This document shows, piece after piece, positions 16,409 to 24,740 of a stretch of 29,992 bases of DNA. Location of the stretch: contig NZ_ALPT02000052.1 of assembly GCF_000292245.2 (NCBI RefSeq), positions 1-29,992 of the forward strand, given 5' to 3'. The notes under the pieces are model-generated. The model was not told the origin of the DNA. It ran no database searches and saw only the letters and a list, made by a program, of their open reading frames with translations. The number at the start of each line of letters is the position of its first letter. Position 1 is the first letter of the stretch. Source of the DNA: Alkalihalobacillus alcalophilus ATCC 27647 = CGMCC 1.3604. GTDB taxonomy: Bacteria > Bacillota > Bacilli > Bacillales > Bacillaceae_D. The position numbers and the translations under genes were made by a program.

Positions 16409-16732
16409 TCACATACTTAATCTTATCACGTTAGCCTCGTACGACACCAATCCTAACAAAAAGGTATATGTAGCGAGTATATAATCACCAGTAGATTGCT
16501 GACCAATTAAACTTAAAGTTCCAGACCATCCTCTCCCATCATTATAAGGAATGGTTTGGGGTACAGTGGCATTGAGACTAAAGCTACGATTTACAGTAAC
16601 CGTTCTAGATTGTGAAGAGATTGTCGTTCCTTCACTTTTGGCAGCAGATACATTTGTCGTTTGTAAAGGAAAGCCAACAAAAAGCATACTCATTAATACG
16701 ACTACGGTAAGAAATCCAATTTTTTTGTTCAT
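16409..16732 (-). CDS. Small secreted protein, unknown
   Basis: This is 107 residues with a clear signal peptide (IGFLTVVVLMSMLFVGFPLQ, likely cleaved after VSA-A), leaving a mature part of about 77 residues rich in Ser/Thr, including a repeated-strand pattern (RTVTVNRSFSLNATVPQ, GRGWSGTLSLIGQQSTGDYI). The ATG follows GGAGGG. The last 20 residues (LLGLVSYEANVIRLSM) look less like the rest and may reflect a frameshift of the native C-terminus. It follows the lipoprotein and ABC exporter genes on the same strand about 100 bp away, so a link is possible but unproven. No Cys is present. Confidence 0.6.
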   Translation of the reverse strand: MNKKIGFLTVVVLMSMLFVGFPLQTTNVSAAKSEGTTISSQSRTVTVNRSFSLNATVPQTIPYNDGRGWSGTLSLIGQQSTGDYILATYTFLLGLVSYEANVIRLSM

Positions 16733-16833
16733 AATTTTCCCTCCTCTCTATTAATACTTAAATTCTATATTAATTTGTGATGACCTCTATTTTTTTTGTA
16801 AAAATGTTTATTTTTTCTAATTTATTAGAATAT

Positions 16834-17358
16834 TCACCTTACATTTACCTTGAAGGCATAATAGGCTTCTCCTTGAATCTCCTCGTCCCATACAACATGA
16901 ACGAGATAATAATACCGTCCCTTCTTTTCAGGGGCTTCTACAAATAATAATTGCTCGTTTTTAGTCAAACCAACACTTTCACCCTCGTGATCGTTTCCAT
17001 CTTGTAAAAATACTTCCATTTGATTAGGATTAGGAACTTCACTTGAAGGCTCCATAAGAATCTGAAATTCTAAATTTTCTCCTAGACCGACCGCATAAGA
17101 AGCTATTTCCATCGTTGCTTCTACAGGATCTGAAGGGTTCGCCGTGCAAGGCTCTTCACCTTTCGTCGTCCAACAGTACCCAATGTTATTGCTCATAGAG
17201 TTCTGTGTCGCTGTTTTAATCATTAATGACATTTGTGGTGGTCTGCCCATCGATGTTTGCGTTTTCTCTTCATTCTCGACCTCTTTAGGATGAGAGGAAT
17301 CAGCTGCACATCCCGTTAACAGAAAAACACTTAAAATAATCCCTAATAATACCTTCAT
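16834..17358 (-). CDS. Lipoprotein, unknown
   Basis: This is 174 residues. MKVLLGIILSVFLLTGCAAD is a clear lipoprotein signal with lipobox LTGC (Cys17), so the protein should be anchored on the outer face of the membrane. The mature part is acidic with a paired Cys region (GYCWTTKGEEPCTANP, which could form a disulphide) and a strand-rich C-terminus (GRYYYLVHVVWDEE). The ATG has GAGGGG seven bases upstream. It lies 95 bp downstream of an ABC permease gene, same strand. It could be an accessory subunit of that exporter. I recognise no family. Confidence 0.8.
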   Translation of the reverse strand: MKVLLGIILSVFLLTGCAADSSHPKEVENEEKTQTSMGRPPQMSLMIKTATQNSMSNNIGYCWTTKGEEPCTANPSDPVEATMEIASYAVGLGENLEFQILMEPSSEVPNPNQMEVFLQDGNDHEGESVGLTKNEQLLFVEAPEKKGRYYYLVHVVWDEEIQGEAYYAFKVNVR

Positions 17359-17453
17359 TTCATGTCCCCTCTATCCTTTAAATTATATAAATTTTAAACT
17401 TGAGTGATTTGATTTTGATACTATCATTGGCGTGTAACTCATATTGACCACTT

Positions 17454-18572
17454 TTAATTCGCCATACTTGTCTTTATTTTTTGAGTCGTCACGATAAGAA
17501 TCACAAAGGCTAAAAGAAGCGTGACAGGAATTCCTTGATACCACCAGGCTTGATTTTGATAGAGGATCGCTTCTTTTGGCAAAATATATTGAAACGGATT
17601 GAGCCAAGCAAAAAAACTTCCCTTTATCAAATTCGTTAAGGCATATCCCAAGATAAGGGTTCCTAATAAAGCAAATAAGGACGGAAGAATGCTTTTGAAA
17701 AGCAAACTATAAAGCAGAAATAACACCATCACAAGCAAAATCATAACCGTAAACAATAAAAGTCCGGTTGATAAATATTCCGATATCGAAATCGAAAGGA
17801 GCCCCCCTTCTCGTTGAATGACAACGGGATAATCAAAGGTCCCTTCTGAACCCAAAAGCTGACTAATGAGAAAAGAGGTACCGAACACTATTACGGATAC
17901 AGCAAAATAGATTAAAAGACTACTTGCATATTTTGCTATGATAAGTCCAGAGCGATTTAATGGCAAGGTAAATAGAAGATTAATAGAACGTTGTTCAAAC
18001 TCCCTTGATAAAATTTCTCCAACCAATAAAAGGACGACGATATACCCTCCATAATTTATGAATAAATCGACGACTTGTTTGAGATAGTTTGGTGGGGCCA
18101 CACTAAAATGCTCAAATTCAGGTGGAATCTCTTTCGCTAATAAAATCTGATTTTGAAATAGACGATAAGAAATATCTTGATCGGAAATCGGATAATCCTC
18201 GCCCTCCATTTTGTACGTTCGAACATGCATAAGAAATTCATTTTCTAATCGAAGGGAAGTTTGCCAATCAGAAGTAGAAAGGGAACGTTGCCATTCACGT
18301 GCCACGTCCAACAGATCCGAATTTACTTCTAATAAATACTCTATTTTTTCACCCTCTCCTACCTGCTCCAATGCTCGCTTATGCATCCGCTCTTTGAATT
18401 CCGTCGTTTCAATATAAAAGGTCACCTCTGTCATTAGCTGATCATGGGCATAATCTTGAAAGAATAAATTTCGGAAAAAGAGGCCAACAATAGCCGCAAT
18501 AAGGAGTAAAAAAATCACGAGACATTTTTGGTTCCAAGCCACTTTTTTAAGTTCAAAAAGAAAAATCCTCAT
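17454..18572 (-). CDS. ABC-2-type transporter permease
   Basis: This is 372 residues. One membrane segment (VIFLLLIAAIVGLFF) near residue 25 is followed by an external, charged domain to about residue 165 and then five further hydrophobic segments. VGEILSREFEQRSINLLFTL plus PLNRSGLIIAKY is the typical ABC-2 coupling region. The start overlaps the ATPase stop (ATGA at 18569-18572), so the two are coupled. It is similar in layout to the permease two genes upstream, suggesting a heterodimeric export channel. The substrate is unknown. Confidence 0.85.
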   Translation of the reverse strand: MRIFLFELKKVAWNQKCLVIFLLLIAAIVGLFFRNLFFQDYAHDQLMTEVTFYIETTEFKERMHKRALEQVGEGEKIEYLLEVNSDLLDVAREWQRSLSTSDWQTSLRLENEFLMHVRTYKMEGEDYPISDQDISYRLFQNQILLAKEIPPEFEHFSVAPPNYLKQVVDLFINYGGYIVVLLLVGEILSREFEQRSINLLFTLPLNRSGLIIAKYASSLLIYFAVSVIVFGTSFLISQLLGSEGTFDYPVVIQREGGLLSISISEYLSTGLLLFTVMILLVMVLFLLYSLLFKSILPSLFALLGTLILGYALTNLIKGSFFAWLNPFQYILPKEAILYQNQAWWYQGIPVTLLLAFVILIVTTQKIKTSMAN

Positions 18573-19456
18573 ATTGAGCGAACTCCTTCAAAGAGTTCAC
18601 GATATCTTTTCTCGGCACCTACTCGAGTATTTTCAATATCTTCAATCAAGATGTCATGTTGATTAAGTTGACTAATGACCTCTTGAATCGAGATATGGGA
18701 ATCCTCAAAAACGAGTTGTTTTTCCAAATTGATTGTTAACGGAAAAGACAGGTTCTTTAAAATGATTTCGGCCCTTTGCGGGTCATTAACGGTTAAATAG
18801 TATTTCTTTGTTGCATAGCTTTCTAAATTCTCCTCCAATATTTGTCCATCTTTCATAAAATAAATCTTATTCGTTAACCGATCTACTTCATCTAAATTGT
18901 GAGAAGAAATGATAATAGTGGTGCCTTCTTTGTGAAGCTCTAATAAAATGTTCCTCATGTTAATGGCACTCGTCGGATCTAGACCATTCAATGGTTCATC
19001 CATTAATAGTAATTTCGGATCGTTTAAAATCGCCATCGCTAAGAGAAGATGTTGCTTCATCCCAAGAGAAAAGCTTTGAACGCTCCTTCCTTTTACATAA
19101 CTCTCCATCCCCACTCGTTCAACTACTTCTTGGATCTTGCTGGCCGGGATTTTCTGAACACGACAAATAAATTTTAAATGATCATAAGCCGTCAAGTTGC
19201 CATATAAAATTCGGTTATCTTGAAGATACGATACATCATAAAACACCTTTGGATCTTTGTGATGTTTCTCCACTAATGTAATGGAACCTTCATCATAAGC
19301 GAGCAAATTGGTCATACAGTTTAAAAGAGTCGTTTTCCCTGAACCATTTGGACCGACTAAGGCGACAATTTCCGGATCATGTAGTTCAAAGCTCACTCCC
19401 TTTAACACCCATTCTTTTTTGTACTTTTTCTTTAAGTCTTTCACTTGTACAATCAC
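18569..19456 (-). CDS. ABC transporter ATP-binding protein
   Basis: This is 295 residues with every nucleotide-binding motif: Walker A GPNGSGKTT (35-43), Q-loop YLQD (78-81), signature SLGMKQ (130-135, in place of LSGGQ), Walker B LLLMDE (149-154), D-loop and switch His186 (SSHNLDE). It belongs to the exporter group related to CcmA/YxlF-type ATPases that pair with ABC-2 permeases. GTG start at 19456 with AAAGGAGGTC upstream. It lies between two permease genes in one minus-strand operon and energises the complex. Confidence 0.92.
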   Translation of the reverse strand: MIVQVKDLKKKYKKEWVLKGVSFELHDPEIVALVGPNGSGKTTLLNCMTNLLAYDEGSITLVEKHHKDPKVFYDVSYLQDNRILYGNLTAYDHLKFICRVQKIPASKIQEVVERVGMESYVKGRSVQSFSLGMKQHLLLAMAILNDPKLLLMDEPLNGLDPTSAINMRNILLELHKEGTTIIISSHNLDEVDRLTNKIYFMKDGQILEENLESYATKKYYLTVNDPQRAEIILKNLSFPLTINLEKQLVFEDSHISIQEVISQLNQHDILIEDIENTRVGAEKRYRELFEGVRSI

Positions 19457-19501
19457 TTTGGACCTCCTTTTTCCTCTAAAACAACTCGGAGCTTATATCA
19501 A

Positions 19502-20758
19502 TTATTTTGTTTTGAAGCGGAATAGAAAATAAGTAATGGCTAATAAAAACAAAGTGGACACGGTTAAACTAGCCACACCATTCCATAACGAAATATTAAA
19601 GTTGCCCACTGTTAGAGCTAATTCCATCGTTAGCACATCTCGAATATGGAAATAAGTAAAGGGATTATAGCTAGCAAAAGAGGCTTCCAATACAGCTCCC
19701 GTTCTACTAAAATAAACACCTAAAAGAATCATGACAACCGTTAAAACAAGGCCTGGCAAAGTTTTTTTCAACCACACAGAAAAGAGAAATAAAAGAGCAA
19801 AACTAAACCATAGAACCATCAGAAACAACAGAGTTGATAAGACATTAAATTTCCCCATATTCATCAAATGAAATTGAAATTCTGGCTCATAAATGAGCAC
19901 CGGATAATTCCATGCCCCAACACGTTCAAATCCAAGACCAAGTAAATAGGAAAGAAAAATGACTCCTCCGAGGATCATCAACGAAAGAAATAAAACCGTT
20001 AAATACTTCCCCATTAACACTTTCCAGGACGTCAATGTCTGGGTATAAAGAAACTGAATCGGTCCATTTCTTCCCAATCCTTCTTTAGTAAGAATATCCC
20101 CGAATAAAAACAAGAAATAACAAACACCTGCGACTCCAAATCCTAATCCAAATAGTAAATAAAGAAAGTAAATAGTGGATGATGAGTATTTATTAAAAAA
20201 AGAATGTGCGGCTTCTTCAATAATCGGATCATCAAAAACGCGATCATAGTATGTAATTTCAGACATGTAGTGAATCGGAAAAACAGGCGCAATTTCCTTT
20301 TCTTTCAACCACTGATTTCGTTCATGAATAAATTCATGAGTAAAGTGAGTGGGCCAAGTATGTATATCTTCATGTGCTTGAGATGGAAAGGTTTGTAGGT
20401 AATTTTCAGTATAAATTAACTCTTCTTCTAATATAAAATCCCAATTACCTTGTTTTACCGCTTCTATTTGTTCATTTAATCTATCTAGTGGTTCCTGATA
20501 ATTTTGTAGCTCCCTTTTTACAAAATCATCTTCTGGGTCTATCTCTGCCGCATCCATTTCTGATTGAAGTTCATCTAAACCAACCTGATATGAGAATTTT
20601 TGTTCTTCTAATCTTAAAATCACATCTTCAACTCGTTCAGTCTGAATATAACTGTAAATAAAATAAGTACTTATAAAAAAAAATAACAACCCTAGCATGA
20701 CTATAAAATAAGTAGATTTCCAAACCTTCCTCATTTCAAACAATACGAGCTTAAACAT
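19502..20758 (-). CDS. ABC-2-type transporter permease
   Basis: This is 418 residues. An N-terminal membrane segment (STYFIVMLGLLFFFISTYF) is followed by a predicted coiled coil (VEDVILRLEEQKFSYQVG and on, about residues 40-95), an external domain to about 190, then five or six membrane segments. I start at the second ATG (20758) because AGGGGG lies six bases before it, whereas the first (20764) abuts that site. It is the first gene of the operon, 45 bp before the ATPase. The long external coiled coil is also seen in other Firmicute ABC-2 permeases of bacteriocin-resistance and signalling exporters. The substrate is unknown. Confidence 0.85.
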   Translation of the reverse strand: MFKLVLFEMRKVWKSTYFIVMLGLLFFFISTYFIYSYIQTERVEDVILRLEEQKFSYQVGLDELQSEMDAAEIDPEDDFVKRELQNYQEPLDRLNEQIEAVKQGNWDFILEEELIYTENYLQTFPSQAHEDIHTWPTHFTHEFIHERNQWLKEKEIAPVFPIHYMSEITYYDRVFDDPIIEEAAHSFFNKYSSSTIYFLYLLFGLGFGVAGVCYFLFLFGDILTKEGLGRNGPIQFLYTQTLTSWKVLMGKYLTVLFLSLMILGGVIFLSYLLGLGFERVGAWNYPVLIYEPEFQFHLMNMGKFNVLSTLLFLMVLWFSFALLFLFSVWLKKTLPGLVLTVVMILLGVYFSRTGAVLEASFASYNPFTYFHIRDVLTMELALTVGNFNISLWNGVASLTVSTLFLLAITYFLFRFKTK

Positions 20759-20764
20759 CCACAT

Positions 20765-20993
20765 CCCCCTGAATATTTATTTCCTTACAAACTTCTATGT
20801 ATTTTTATGAATAATGATTTTTTTCATATACCCATTTTATATTTCGACATTCAAACAAAAAAACCTGCCATATTTTGGTTATAAATCTATAATTTAATAA
20901 TAAATTCTAAGAAACAATTATTTCTCTCAGTAATCTTTCTCTATTTCAATATTAAAAATAACGTATTAATCCTAACTATTTTTTATATTTTAT
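20765..20993. other. AT-rich gap upstream of the ABC operon
   Basis: About 230 bp, very AT-rich, with no ORF. It should carry the ABC operon promoter on the minus strand, but I see no clear -35/-10 pair. Confidence 0.3.
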
Positions 20994-21018
20994 AAAAAAA
21001 AGACCACCTAAAGGCAGT
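20994..21018 (-). terminator. Intrinsic terminator after the AbrB-like fragment
   Basis: On the minus strand ACTGCC pairs with GGTGGT (two G-U pairs) around TTTA, followed by CTTTTTTTT. Confidence 0.6.
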
Positions 21019-21054
21019 ATTAGCTCTTAACATAATTTCCTCGAAATCGTTACA

Positions 21055-21282
21055 TTAACATCTCTTCCCTTTAGGGCTTAATATTAAATTTCCATCCCAG
21101 AAAATCTCATTAGCTTCTGAAATCTCCCCCGTTATGTTACATGCCATATTGACTATATACTTTTTCAGAATGATTTTATCTCTCTCTACATAAATTTCTA
21201 AAGGGTTTTTTTCATTAATATTTAATGTTCTTCTTAGTTCTCTCGGAATGACAATTCGGCCAAGCTCGTCTACTTTCCTTAG
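21055..21282 (-). pseudogene. AbrB-like transition-state regulator, 5' truncated
   Basis: Minus-strand translation gives RKVDELGRIVIPRELRRTLN, then EKNPLEIYVERDKIILKKY, then NMACNITGEISEANE, then ILSPKGKR and a stop. This closely matches AbrB/Abh: the DNA-binding swapped-hairpin domain ('VRKVDELGRVVIP.ELRRTL') followed by the multimerisation domain. The protein is cut at the N-terminus: the usual 'MKSTGI' leader with its start codon is missing. The homology stops at about 21280, where IS21-type sequence begins. No start codon with a binding site remains. Because the DNA-binding core survives, a fused product could still exist if another start were used, but I see none. Confidence 0.75.
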
Positions 21283-21374
21283 AACAAGAATTAAAGCGCC
21301 AAACAGATGGTAGCCAGAACAGTTTTGGATTTACAAGAGGAGCACGATACTACGGAGGAATGGATAAATGATAA

Positions 21375-21788
21375 ATGATGAATGACCAAACGTTAACAAA
21401 ACTATATGAAATGAAGTTAGCAGGAATGGCTGAGGCTTACAAAGAACAAGCATATAACAAAGCATATCAGCAGATGAGTTTCGAGGAACAGTTCTCTTTA
21501 CTTGTGGATTTAGAATACTCACGTCGTAAGAGTAATACCCTTCAGAGGCTTATAAAATCCGCCAATTTCTTAGACTCTACTGCTTGTATTGAAGAGGTTG
21601 AGTATTTCGAAGACCGCAAATTAGAGAAAGCTTTTATTTTAAAGTTAGCTAGTGGTTGGCATACTAAATTGGGTAATGAAACGATAGCGGAAGCTATTTT
21701 AGATAGAATTATTCATGATACATATCAAATTCTTATAGACGGTGACGTTTCAATGAGAGAACGACATGGCTTAAAGAGTGAGAGCTGA
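21375..21788 (+). pseudogene. IstB-like helper ATPase with its ATPase core deleted
   Basis: This is 137 residues against about 250 normally. The N-terminus (LTKLYEMKLAGMAEAYKEQA, then EEQFSLLVDLEYSRRKS, then YFEDRKLEKAFILKLASG) and the C-terminus (LGNETIAEAILDRIIHDTYQ, then SMRERHGL) are both recognisable IstB. They are joined in frame where Walker A (GxxGxGKT), Walker B and the sensor regions should lie. The deletion of roughly 110-120 codons removes all ATP-binding residues. The ORF stays open but the product cannot act as the transposition helper. Confidence 0.75.
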
Positions 21789-21992
21789 ATGGTTTATATA
21801 ACTAAGAAGGACCTGAAAGAAATGGAGGAGTACTATTATTGGTGTGGTTATAAGGAGTGGCCCCCCTTTCCTAAGGAACTAAAACAGCAATTATTAGAAG
21901 CATATGGTCAAGAGCCACTTCCACATACATGGACACATCAAGATATATATGAAGGGTCACGTAAAATAATTTTAAAGTATTTTCAAAAATAA
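21789..21992 (+). CDS. Small ORF carried by the IS21 element, unknown
   Basis: This is 67 residues, starting directly after the istB stop with GAGAG upstream. It is rich in Tyr, Trp and Lys (EEYYYWCGYKEWPPFPKE) and has no signal or membrane segment. It is followed by a terminator. It lies within the element borders and is likely a passenger or helper ORF. I recognise no family. Confidence 0.45.
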   Translation: MVYITKKDLKEMEEYYYWCGYKEWPPFPKELKQQLLEAYGQEPLPHTWTHQDIYEGSRKIILKYFQK

Positions 21993-22007
21993 ATAATGAT
22001 AAAAGAT

Positions 22008-22048
22008 AAAGTCTACAGCTTACAAATCAACTGATCTGTAGGCTTTAT
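22008..22048 (+). terminator. Intrinsic terminator inside the IS21 element
   Basis: AAAGTCTACAG pairs with CTGTAGGCTTT (one G-U pair) around a loop of about 16 nt, followed by ATTTATATAA. The T-tract is weak. Confidence 0.5.
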
Positions 22049-22059
22049 TTATATAATGG

Positions 22060-22140
22060 TAAACTAGTTGTCACTAAGTGGTACATTTTTTGGCGTTAAG
22101 TGGTAAATAAGATGGCAAGGGTGGTACATTCTTGTGGCGG
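22060..22140. repeat. Right terminal repeats of the IS21 element
   Basis: CACTAAGTGGTACATTTTTT, GTTAAGTGGTAAATAAG and GGGTGGTACATTC repeat a GTGGTA core at 22077, 22098 and 22122 approximately, the pattern of the multiple transposase-binding sites at IS21 ends. Confidence 0.5.
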
Positions 22141-22403
22141 TACTCACTAAACGTACCTTTGACCTACATATAAATACTTCATATATGATATAGACTGAAA
22201 ATTGGATATATTTTAATACGAGCGATCGCTTATGTTATGTCATAACACAGTATTCAAATTAAAGACTAATTCTATGAAATTTTTTACCATTTTTAACGTA
22301 TTTCATTTATTTAGTTTCACAGGCAGCGTATAGAGCATTGCTTCGTACGAGCTATGCTCCATTGTTTAAAAATGCTTATAAATTCAAATGTGGACCTAAA
22401 ATG
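22141..22403. other. Gap between IS21 end and yugN, no gene
   Basis: About 260 AT-rich bases. The only structure seen is an imperfect inverted repeat at 22332-22361 (GAGCATTGCT ... AGCTATGCTC, one mismatch) without a T-run. Confidence 0.3.
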
Positions 22404-22411
22404 AAATAAAC

Positions 22412-22446
22412 AAAAAAGAACAGGGCATATTTTCCTGTTCTTTTTT
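22412..22446. terminator. Bidirectional intrinsic terminator after yugN
   Basis: AAAAAAGAACAGG pairs perfectly with CCTGTTCTTTTTT around a loop of about 9 nt, giving T-runs on both strands. It ends yugN on the minus strand. Confidence 0.85.
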
Positions 22447-22449
22447 TGC

Positions 22450-22860
22450 TCATCTTAATAACGTAAGTTCTAATTCTGATATTAAATTTTGAGCAACGGT
22501 CATATATTTTGATGGTATTTCAGCGTCTTTGTTTGTCGGCGAGGAAAATTGGTTGATTGAGCTCACTAAAACGCCACTACCTGGTGTATCTTCATTATCA
22601 ATGCCTCGCTGATATTCATGGGCGAGCAAAAATGGCTGCCCTAACTCAACACTAACTCCGCGCTGTTCAAGCTCTCCATCAATTGCTTTAAAAGGCAAAC
22701 GCAGAAAGATATATTGCTTCTGCTGATCAATTTTGTAATCAAAAAAACCATGATCATAATCCCAATTCCCACCAATGCTATACCCTAAAGGCTTAAGCTC
22801 ATCTTCTAAATGTTTTAATTTAAATTGTTTTCCTTCAATTGCAGACGGTAATGCAAGCAT
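22450..22860 (-). CDS. YugN-like protein
   Basis: This is 136 residues, close in length to B. subtilis YugN (about 130), with no signal or membrane segment. It has a strand-rich N-terminus (LPSAIEGKQFKLKHLEDELK, YSIGGNWDYDHGFFDYKI, YIFLRLPFKAIDGELE) and a C-terminal helix (MTVAQNLISELELTLL). The call rests on these motifs and on its place next to pgi, as in B. subtilis. The function of the family is not established. AAGGAAAGGATGAG precedes the ATG at a somewhat long spacing. Confidence 0.75.
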   Translation of the reverse strand: MLALPSAIEGKQFKLKHLEDELKPLGYSIGGNWDYDHGFFDYKIDQQKQYIFLRLPFKAIDGELEQRGVSVELGQPFLLAHEYQRGIDNEDTPGSGVLVSSINQFSSPTNKDAEIPSKYMTVAQNLISELELTLLR

Positions 22861-23020
22861 AATGGCTCATCCTTTCCTTCCATTTCAATACAATTAGCTT
22901 GCCACCAATTAGAATGATTATGTATTTGAACTCATGAAAATAGACACGCACAGACGATACAACTTCTCTAATGAATATAATTTTATTTGTTCTTTTTCCT
23001 AAGTGAGTTTTCTGTTCTAT

Positions 23021-23236
23021 AGTCTGAACCTAGCTGGCCTTTTGTTCTCTTTGCTTATGACTTTCTAGCCTAAAGTCTGAACCTACTTGACCTCTACTCT
23101 CTCTAGCTTATGACTTACTGGTCTAAAGTCTGAACCTACATGTCCTCTACTCTCTCCAGCTTATGACTTTAACGCCTAAAGTCTGAACCTGAACCTACAT
23201 GTCCTCTACTCTCGTCCGCTTCTGACTTTCCACCAC
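23021..23236. repeat. Tandem array of four ~53-bp units between yugN and pgi
   Basis: AGTCTGAACCTA recurs at 23021, 23074, 23127 and 23180, exactly 53 bp apart, followed each time by a C/T-rich stretch and GCTTATGACTT. The fourth copy has a 6-bp duplication (GAACCTGAACCT). The unit length is not a multiple of three, so this is not coding. Middle copies are more alike than the outer ones, as expected when units exchange. Confidence 0.9.
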
Positions 23237-23245
23237 CACATCAAA

Positions 23246-23280
23246 AAAAGAAGCCCCATTCACATAGGACTTCTCTTCTT
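23246..23280 (-). terminator. Intrinsic terminator of pgi
   Basis: On the minus strand AGAAGTCC pairs with GGGGCTTCT (wobble pairs) around a loop of about 9 nt, followed by TTTTTTT. Confidence 0.75.
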
Positions 23281-23288
23281 CCATCATC

Positions 23289-24638
23289 TTATTTTAATCG
23301 CTTTTCTAATTCGGCTTTTTCGGCTTCAAAACCTGGTTTTCCAAGTAAAGCAAACATGTTCTTTTTGTACGCTTCTACTCCTGGTTGGTCAAATGGATTA
23401 ACTCCTAATAAGTAGCCACTAATTCCAACCGCTTTTTCAAAGAAATAAACTAAATAGCCAAAGTGATACTCATTTAATTCTGGAATGTTGACAATTAAGT
23501 TTGGTACTTCGCCATCTGTATGGGCAAGCATTGTGCCTTGGAATGCTTTTTTATTGACAAAATCCATCGTTTCACCAGCTAAATAGTTTAAACCATCTAA
23601 ATCATTATCAGCTTCCTCAATCGTCACATGTTCACGAACGTTCTCGACATTTAAAACTGTTTCAAATAAGTGACGACGTCCATCTTGAATGTATTGTCCC
23701 ATAGAATGGAGATCCGTTGAAAAATCAACAGAGGCTGGGAAGAGACCTTTTTGATCCTTTCCTTCACTTTCCCCATAAAGCTGTTTCCACCATTCAGAAA
23801 CAAAGTGTAAAGACGGCTCATAGTTCACCATTAACTCAATTGATTTCCCACGAGAATAAAGGAGATTACGAACGGCTGCATATTGATAAGATTCGTTTTC
23901 TGCTAAGTTTGGATTGTTAAAGTCAACACTTGCATCCGCCGCACCTTTCATCATCGCTTCAATATCAAGTCCTGCCACAGCAATTGGTAATAAACCGACC
24001 GCAGTTAAAACAGAAAAACGCCCCCCTACATCATCTGGAATAACAAATGATTCATAACCTTCTTCATCGGCTACTGTTTTTAAGGCTCCTTTTTCACGGT
24101 CTGTTGTCGCGTAAATACGTTGACGAGCTTCTTCTTTGCCATATTTCTTTTCTAAATAATCACGGAAAACACGGAACGCAATCGCCGGTTCTGTTGTTGT
24201 TCCTGACTTCGAAATGACATTAACGGAAACATCTTTTCCTTCGATCGCCGCTAATAAATCTTTCACATAAGTGGAGCTAATATTGTTCCCTACAAAGAAA
24301 ACTTGTGGTGTTTTACGAGCCCCTTTATCTAAAACATTATAAAAAGAGTGTGTTAGTGCTTCAATAGCCGCTCTTGCTCCTAAATAAGAGCCACCTATCC
24401 CAATCACAATTAACACATCAGAATCGCTTTTAATTTTGCCTGCTGCTTTTTGAATACGAGCAAATTCTTCTCGGTCATAGTTTGTTGGTAGATCGATCCA
24501 ACCAACATAATCATTACCTGCTCCTGTCCCATTATGTAAGGCATCATGTGCCGCTGTTACAGCATTTTGTAAATAATCAATTTCGTGCTGACTAAAAAAA
24601 GATAAAGCTTTTGAGTAATCAAAGTGAATTTTCTCCAT
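23289..24638 (-). CDS. pgi: Glucose-6-phosphate isomerase
   Basis: This is 449 residues, the length of Bacillus PGI, interconverting glucose-6-phosphate and fructose-6-phosphate in glycolysis and gluconeogenesis in the cytoplasm. Signatures are GIGGSYLGARAA (80-91, phosphate binding), SKSGTTTEPA, GGRFSVLTAVGLLP (PGI signature 1 region) and, near the end, PFDQPGVEAYKKNMFALLGK (signature 2 region, containing the catalytic Lys). All expected blocks are present and ungapped. The ATG follows AGGAGG. It stands between yugN and the iron-type dehydrogenase as in B. subtilis, with its own terminator. Confidence 0.97.
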   Translation of the reverse strand: MEKIHFDYSKALSFFSQHEIDYLQNAVTAAHDALHNGTGAGNDYVGWIDLPTNYDREEFARIQKAAGKIKSDSDVLIVIGIGGSYLGARAAIEALTHSFYNVLDKGARKTPQVFFVGNNISSTYVKDLLAAIEGKDVSVNVISKSGTTTEPAIAFRVFRDYLEKKYGKEEARQRIYATTDREKGALKTVADEEGYESFVIPDDVGGRFSVLTAVGLLPIAVAGLDIEAMMKGAADASVDFNNPNLAENESYQYAAVRNLLYSRGKSIELMVNYEPSLHFVSEWWKQLYGESEGKDQKGLFPASVDFSTDLHSMGQYIQDGRRHLFETVLNVENVREHVTIEEADNDLDGLNYLAGETMDFVNKKAFQGTMLAHTDGEVPNLIVNIPELNEYHFGYLVYFFEKAVGISGYLLGVNPFDQPGVEAYKKNMFALLGKPGFEAEKAELEKRLK

Positions 24639-24740
24639 TAAAAGGCCTCCTCATATACCATACATATTTATAGAAAACCCGTCGTTTGCCGTGCCTTATT
24701 AAAGGCGACGACTGAGACGGAGTGGTCCTTACTCTAAACA

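Larger units (their letters stand above)
21288..22140 (+). mobile_element. IS21-family element, internally deleted
   Basis: The element contains a possible IstA tail (21288-21371, ending TRGARYYGGMDK), a shortened IstB gene (21375-21788), a small ORF (21789-21992), a terminator, and a right end with repeated AAGTGGTA motifs (22060-22140) like the multiple terminal repeats of IS21 elements. The left end and most of istA are absent. It abuts the truncated AbrB gene, so the insertion plus deletion removed that gene's start. It cannot move on its own. Confidence 0.6.

Noticed and set aside
21331..21522. 63-codon minus-strand frame over the istB start
   Set aside because: Antisense shadow of recognisable IstB sequence without an RBS.
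23021..23236. CRISPR array
   Set aside because: The whole 53-bp unit repeats; there are no unique spacers between constant repeats and no cas genes.
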